Shown piece by piece: positions 62,623-64,000 of a stretch of DNA of 64,000 bases (positions within the stretch are counted from its first letter, which is position 1; the number at the start of each line of letters is the position of its first letter). The translations under genes and the position numbers were made by a program. The stretch is taken from positions 481,254-545,253 of the forward strand of contig NZ_LMSH01000001.1 of assembly GCF_001428365.1 (NCBI RefSeq), written 5' to 3'. A model generated the notes under the pieces. That model was not told the DNA's origin. It made no database searches and worked only from the letters and a program-made list of their open reading frames with translations. The DNA comes from Arthrobacter sp. Soil763. Its GTDB lineage: Bacteria; Actinomycetota; Actinomycetes; Actinomycetales; Micrococcaceae.

Positions 62623-64000
62623 CTAGATATCGAGGAACCGGACGTCCTTGGCGTTCTGCTGGATGAAGTTCCGTCGCGATTCGACATCCTCGCCCATCAG
62701 GACGGAGAAGGTCTGGTCCGCGGCCAGGGCGTCATCCATGGTCACCTGCAGGAGGGTGCGGTGTTCGGGGTCCATGGTGGTGTCCCAGAGTTCCGTGTAG
62801 TCCATTTCGCCGAGACCCTTGTAGCGCTGGATGCCGTTGTCCTTGGGGATGCGGCGGCCGGCGGCCTGGCCGGAGACCAGCTTCGCGTCGCGTTCCCGGT
62901 CGCTGTAGACGTAGTCGTGCGGGGCGTTGGACCACTTGATCCGGTACAGCGGCGGCTGGGCCAGGTAGACGTAGCCGTTTTCGATCAGCGGACGCATGTA
63001 CCGGAACAGCAGGGTCATCAGCAGCGTGGTGATGTGCTGGCCGTCGACGTCGGCGTCGGCCATCAGGACGATCTTGTGGTACCGCAACTTGGCCAGGTCG
63101 AAGTCCTCTCCGATGCCGGTGCCGAACGCCGTGATCATCGACTGGACCTCGGCGTTGCCCAGGGCCTTGTCCAGCCGGGCCCGCTCGACGTTGAGGATCT
63201 TGCCGCGCAGCGGCAGGATGGCCTGCGTCTCGGGGTTGCGGCCGCGCTTGGCCGAACCGCCGGCGGAGTCGCCCTCCACAATGTAGACCTCGCACTTCTG
63301 CGGGTCCTTGGAGGAGCAGTCGGAGAGCTTGCCGGGCATGCCGAAGGATTCCAGCGGGCTCTTGCGGCGGGCATTGTCGCGGGCCTTGCGGGCGGCCATG
63401 CGGGCCTGCGCGGCGGAGATGGCCTTGCGGATCACATCGCGTGCCGGGCCGGGGTTGCGCTCCAGCCAGTCGCCCAGGCCGTCGGTGACGACGCGCTGGA
63501 CGAAGCCGCGGACCTCGGAGTTGCCGAGCTTGGTCTTGGTCTGGCCCTCGAACTGGGGCTCGGAGAGCTTGACCGAGATGACCGCGGTCAGGCCTTCGCG
63601 GATGTCGTCTCCGGTGAGGTTGTCGTCCTTTTCCTTGATGATGCTTTTCTCCCGCGCATAACGGTTGATCAGCGAGGTCATCGCGGCACGGAAACCTTCT
63701 TCGTGCGTTCCGCCTTCGTGGGTGTTGATCGTGTTGGCGTAGGTATGGACGCTTTCGGAGTAGGCATTCGTCCACTGCATCGCCATTTCCAGAGCGATGT
63801 GCCGCTCGGTGTCCTCGGTTTCGAAGGCGATGACGTCTTCATGGACGACGTCGACCTTCTTGCCGGAGTTCAGGTGCTTCACATAGTCCAGCAGGCCGTC
63901 GTCGTACTGGTAGACGACGGTGTGGAATTCCGCGGGGACTTCGCCCTCGGTTTCGACGGCGTCCAGATCGAGGTCTTCCTCGCCGGACGGCTCGCCGGCC
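62623..64000 (-). CDS. gyrB: DNA gyrase subunit B, 5' end outside the window
   Basis: The frame runs off the right edge; 458 residues plus the stop are visible. It starts inside the ATPase/transducer region ([23 protein letters not shown]), then the transducer, and the TOPRIM domain with [31 protein letters not shown] and DADVDGQHI, ending with [11 protein letters not shown]. All key TOPRIM acidic residues are present. The N-terminal ATP site lies beyond 64000. Confidence 0.97.
   Translation of the reverse strand, partial: AGEPSGEEDLDLDAVETEGEVPAEFHTVVYQYDDGLLDYVKHLNSGKKVDVVHEDVIAFETEDTERHIALEMAMQWTNAYSESVHTYANTINTHEGGTHEEGFRAAMTSLINRYAREKSIIKEKDDNLTGDDIREGLTAVISVKLSEPQFEGQTKTKLGNSEVRGFVQRVVTDGLGDWLERNPGPARDVIRKAISAAQARMAARKARDNARRKSPLESFGMPGKLSDCSSKDPQKCEVYIVEGDSAGGSAKRGRNPETQAILPLRGKILNVERARLDKALGNAEVQSMITAFGTGIGEDFDLAKLRYHKIVLMADADVDGQHITTLLMTLLFRYMRPLIENGYVYLAQPPLYRIKWSNAPHDYVYSDRERDAKLVSGQAAGRRIPKDNGIQRYKGLGEMDYTELWDTTMDPEHRTLLQVTMDDALAADQTFSVLMGEDVESRRNFIQQNAKDVRFLDI

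Overview
The window looks like a chromosomal segment of a high-GC Gram-positive actinobacterium, most likely a member of the Micrococcaceae (Arthrobacter or Pseudarthrobacter type). The evidence is the strong GC bias, many GTG starts with clear GGAGG ribosome binding sites, and a gene order on the right half that is the conserved actinobacterial replication-origin neighbourhood: tRNA-Leu, fhaA, fhaB, pstP, rodA, pbpA, pknA, pknB, a TrpG/PabA-type glutaminase, crgA, cyclophilin, tRNA-Ala, tRNA-Ile, a DUF3566 gene, gyrA, gyrB. By that synteny dnaA and dnaN should lie just past the right edge. The family-level assignments below come from motifs read in the translations, not from database searches.

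Left part (1-20 kb): housekeeping and accessory metabolism. It holds a partial short-chain dehydrogenase, two small membrane-protein families (DUF6328 and DUF6766 types), glycerate kinase, a histidine phosphatase, an NAD(P)HX dehydratase, a glycerophosphodiesterase, a HAD phosphatase, a PfkB sugar kinase with a YbhB-like protein, a persulfide dioxygenase-rhodanese divergent from a thioredoxin and an MFS permease (with a CsoR-type operator between them), an NhaA antiporter, a small alarmone synthetase, a tyrosine phosphatase, a SulP transporter divergent from a MerR regulator, and a BASS-family transporter.

Middle part (20-41 kb): three small regulons, each with a clear palindromic site. First, a metal-type (probably copper) gene set (MFS permease, two membrane proteins, PCu(A)C chaperone, Tat-exported DyP peroxidase) behind a second CsoR-type operator shared with a 39-residue zinc-ribbon protein. 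Second, a 5-oxoproline type locus (pxpA, MHS permease, fused pxpB-pxpC, biotin carboxylase-BCCP) divergent from a GntR/FCD regulator with a 29-bp palindrome. Third, a putrescine-type catabolic set (APC permease, universal stress protein, flavin amine oxidase) divergent from a TetR regulator with a 19-bp palindrome. A pair of 134-bp tandem repeats lies at 25.43-25.70 kb.

Right part (41-64 kb): the cell-wall growth and division control operon (two FHA proteins, PP2C phosphatase, RodA, PBP, and two Ser/Thr kinases that both carry PASTA domains), translationally coupled from fhaB through pknA except for a short gap before pstP. Then come crgA, a DNA glycosylase, and about 1.1 kb without genes that carries five perfect DnaA boxes and several near matches. 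It is followed by rhomboid, cyclophilin, an 11-residue-repeat membrane protein, a glycosyltransferase, an EamA permease, two tRNAs flanking a DLW-39-type microprotein, and the gyrase genes. The DnaA-box cluster away from dnaA is the observation I would follow first; the split urea-carboxylase-like oxoprolinase locus and the paired CsoR-type operators come next.
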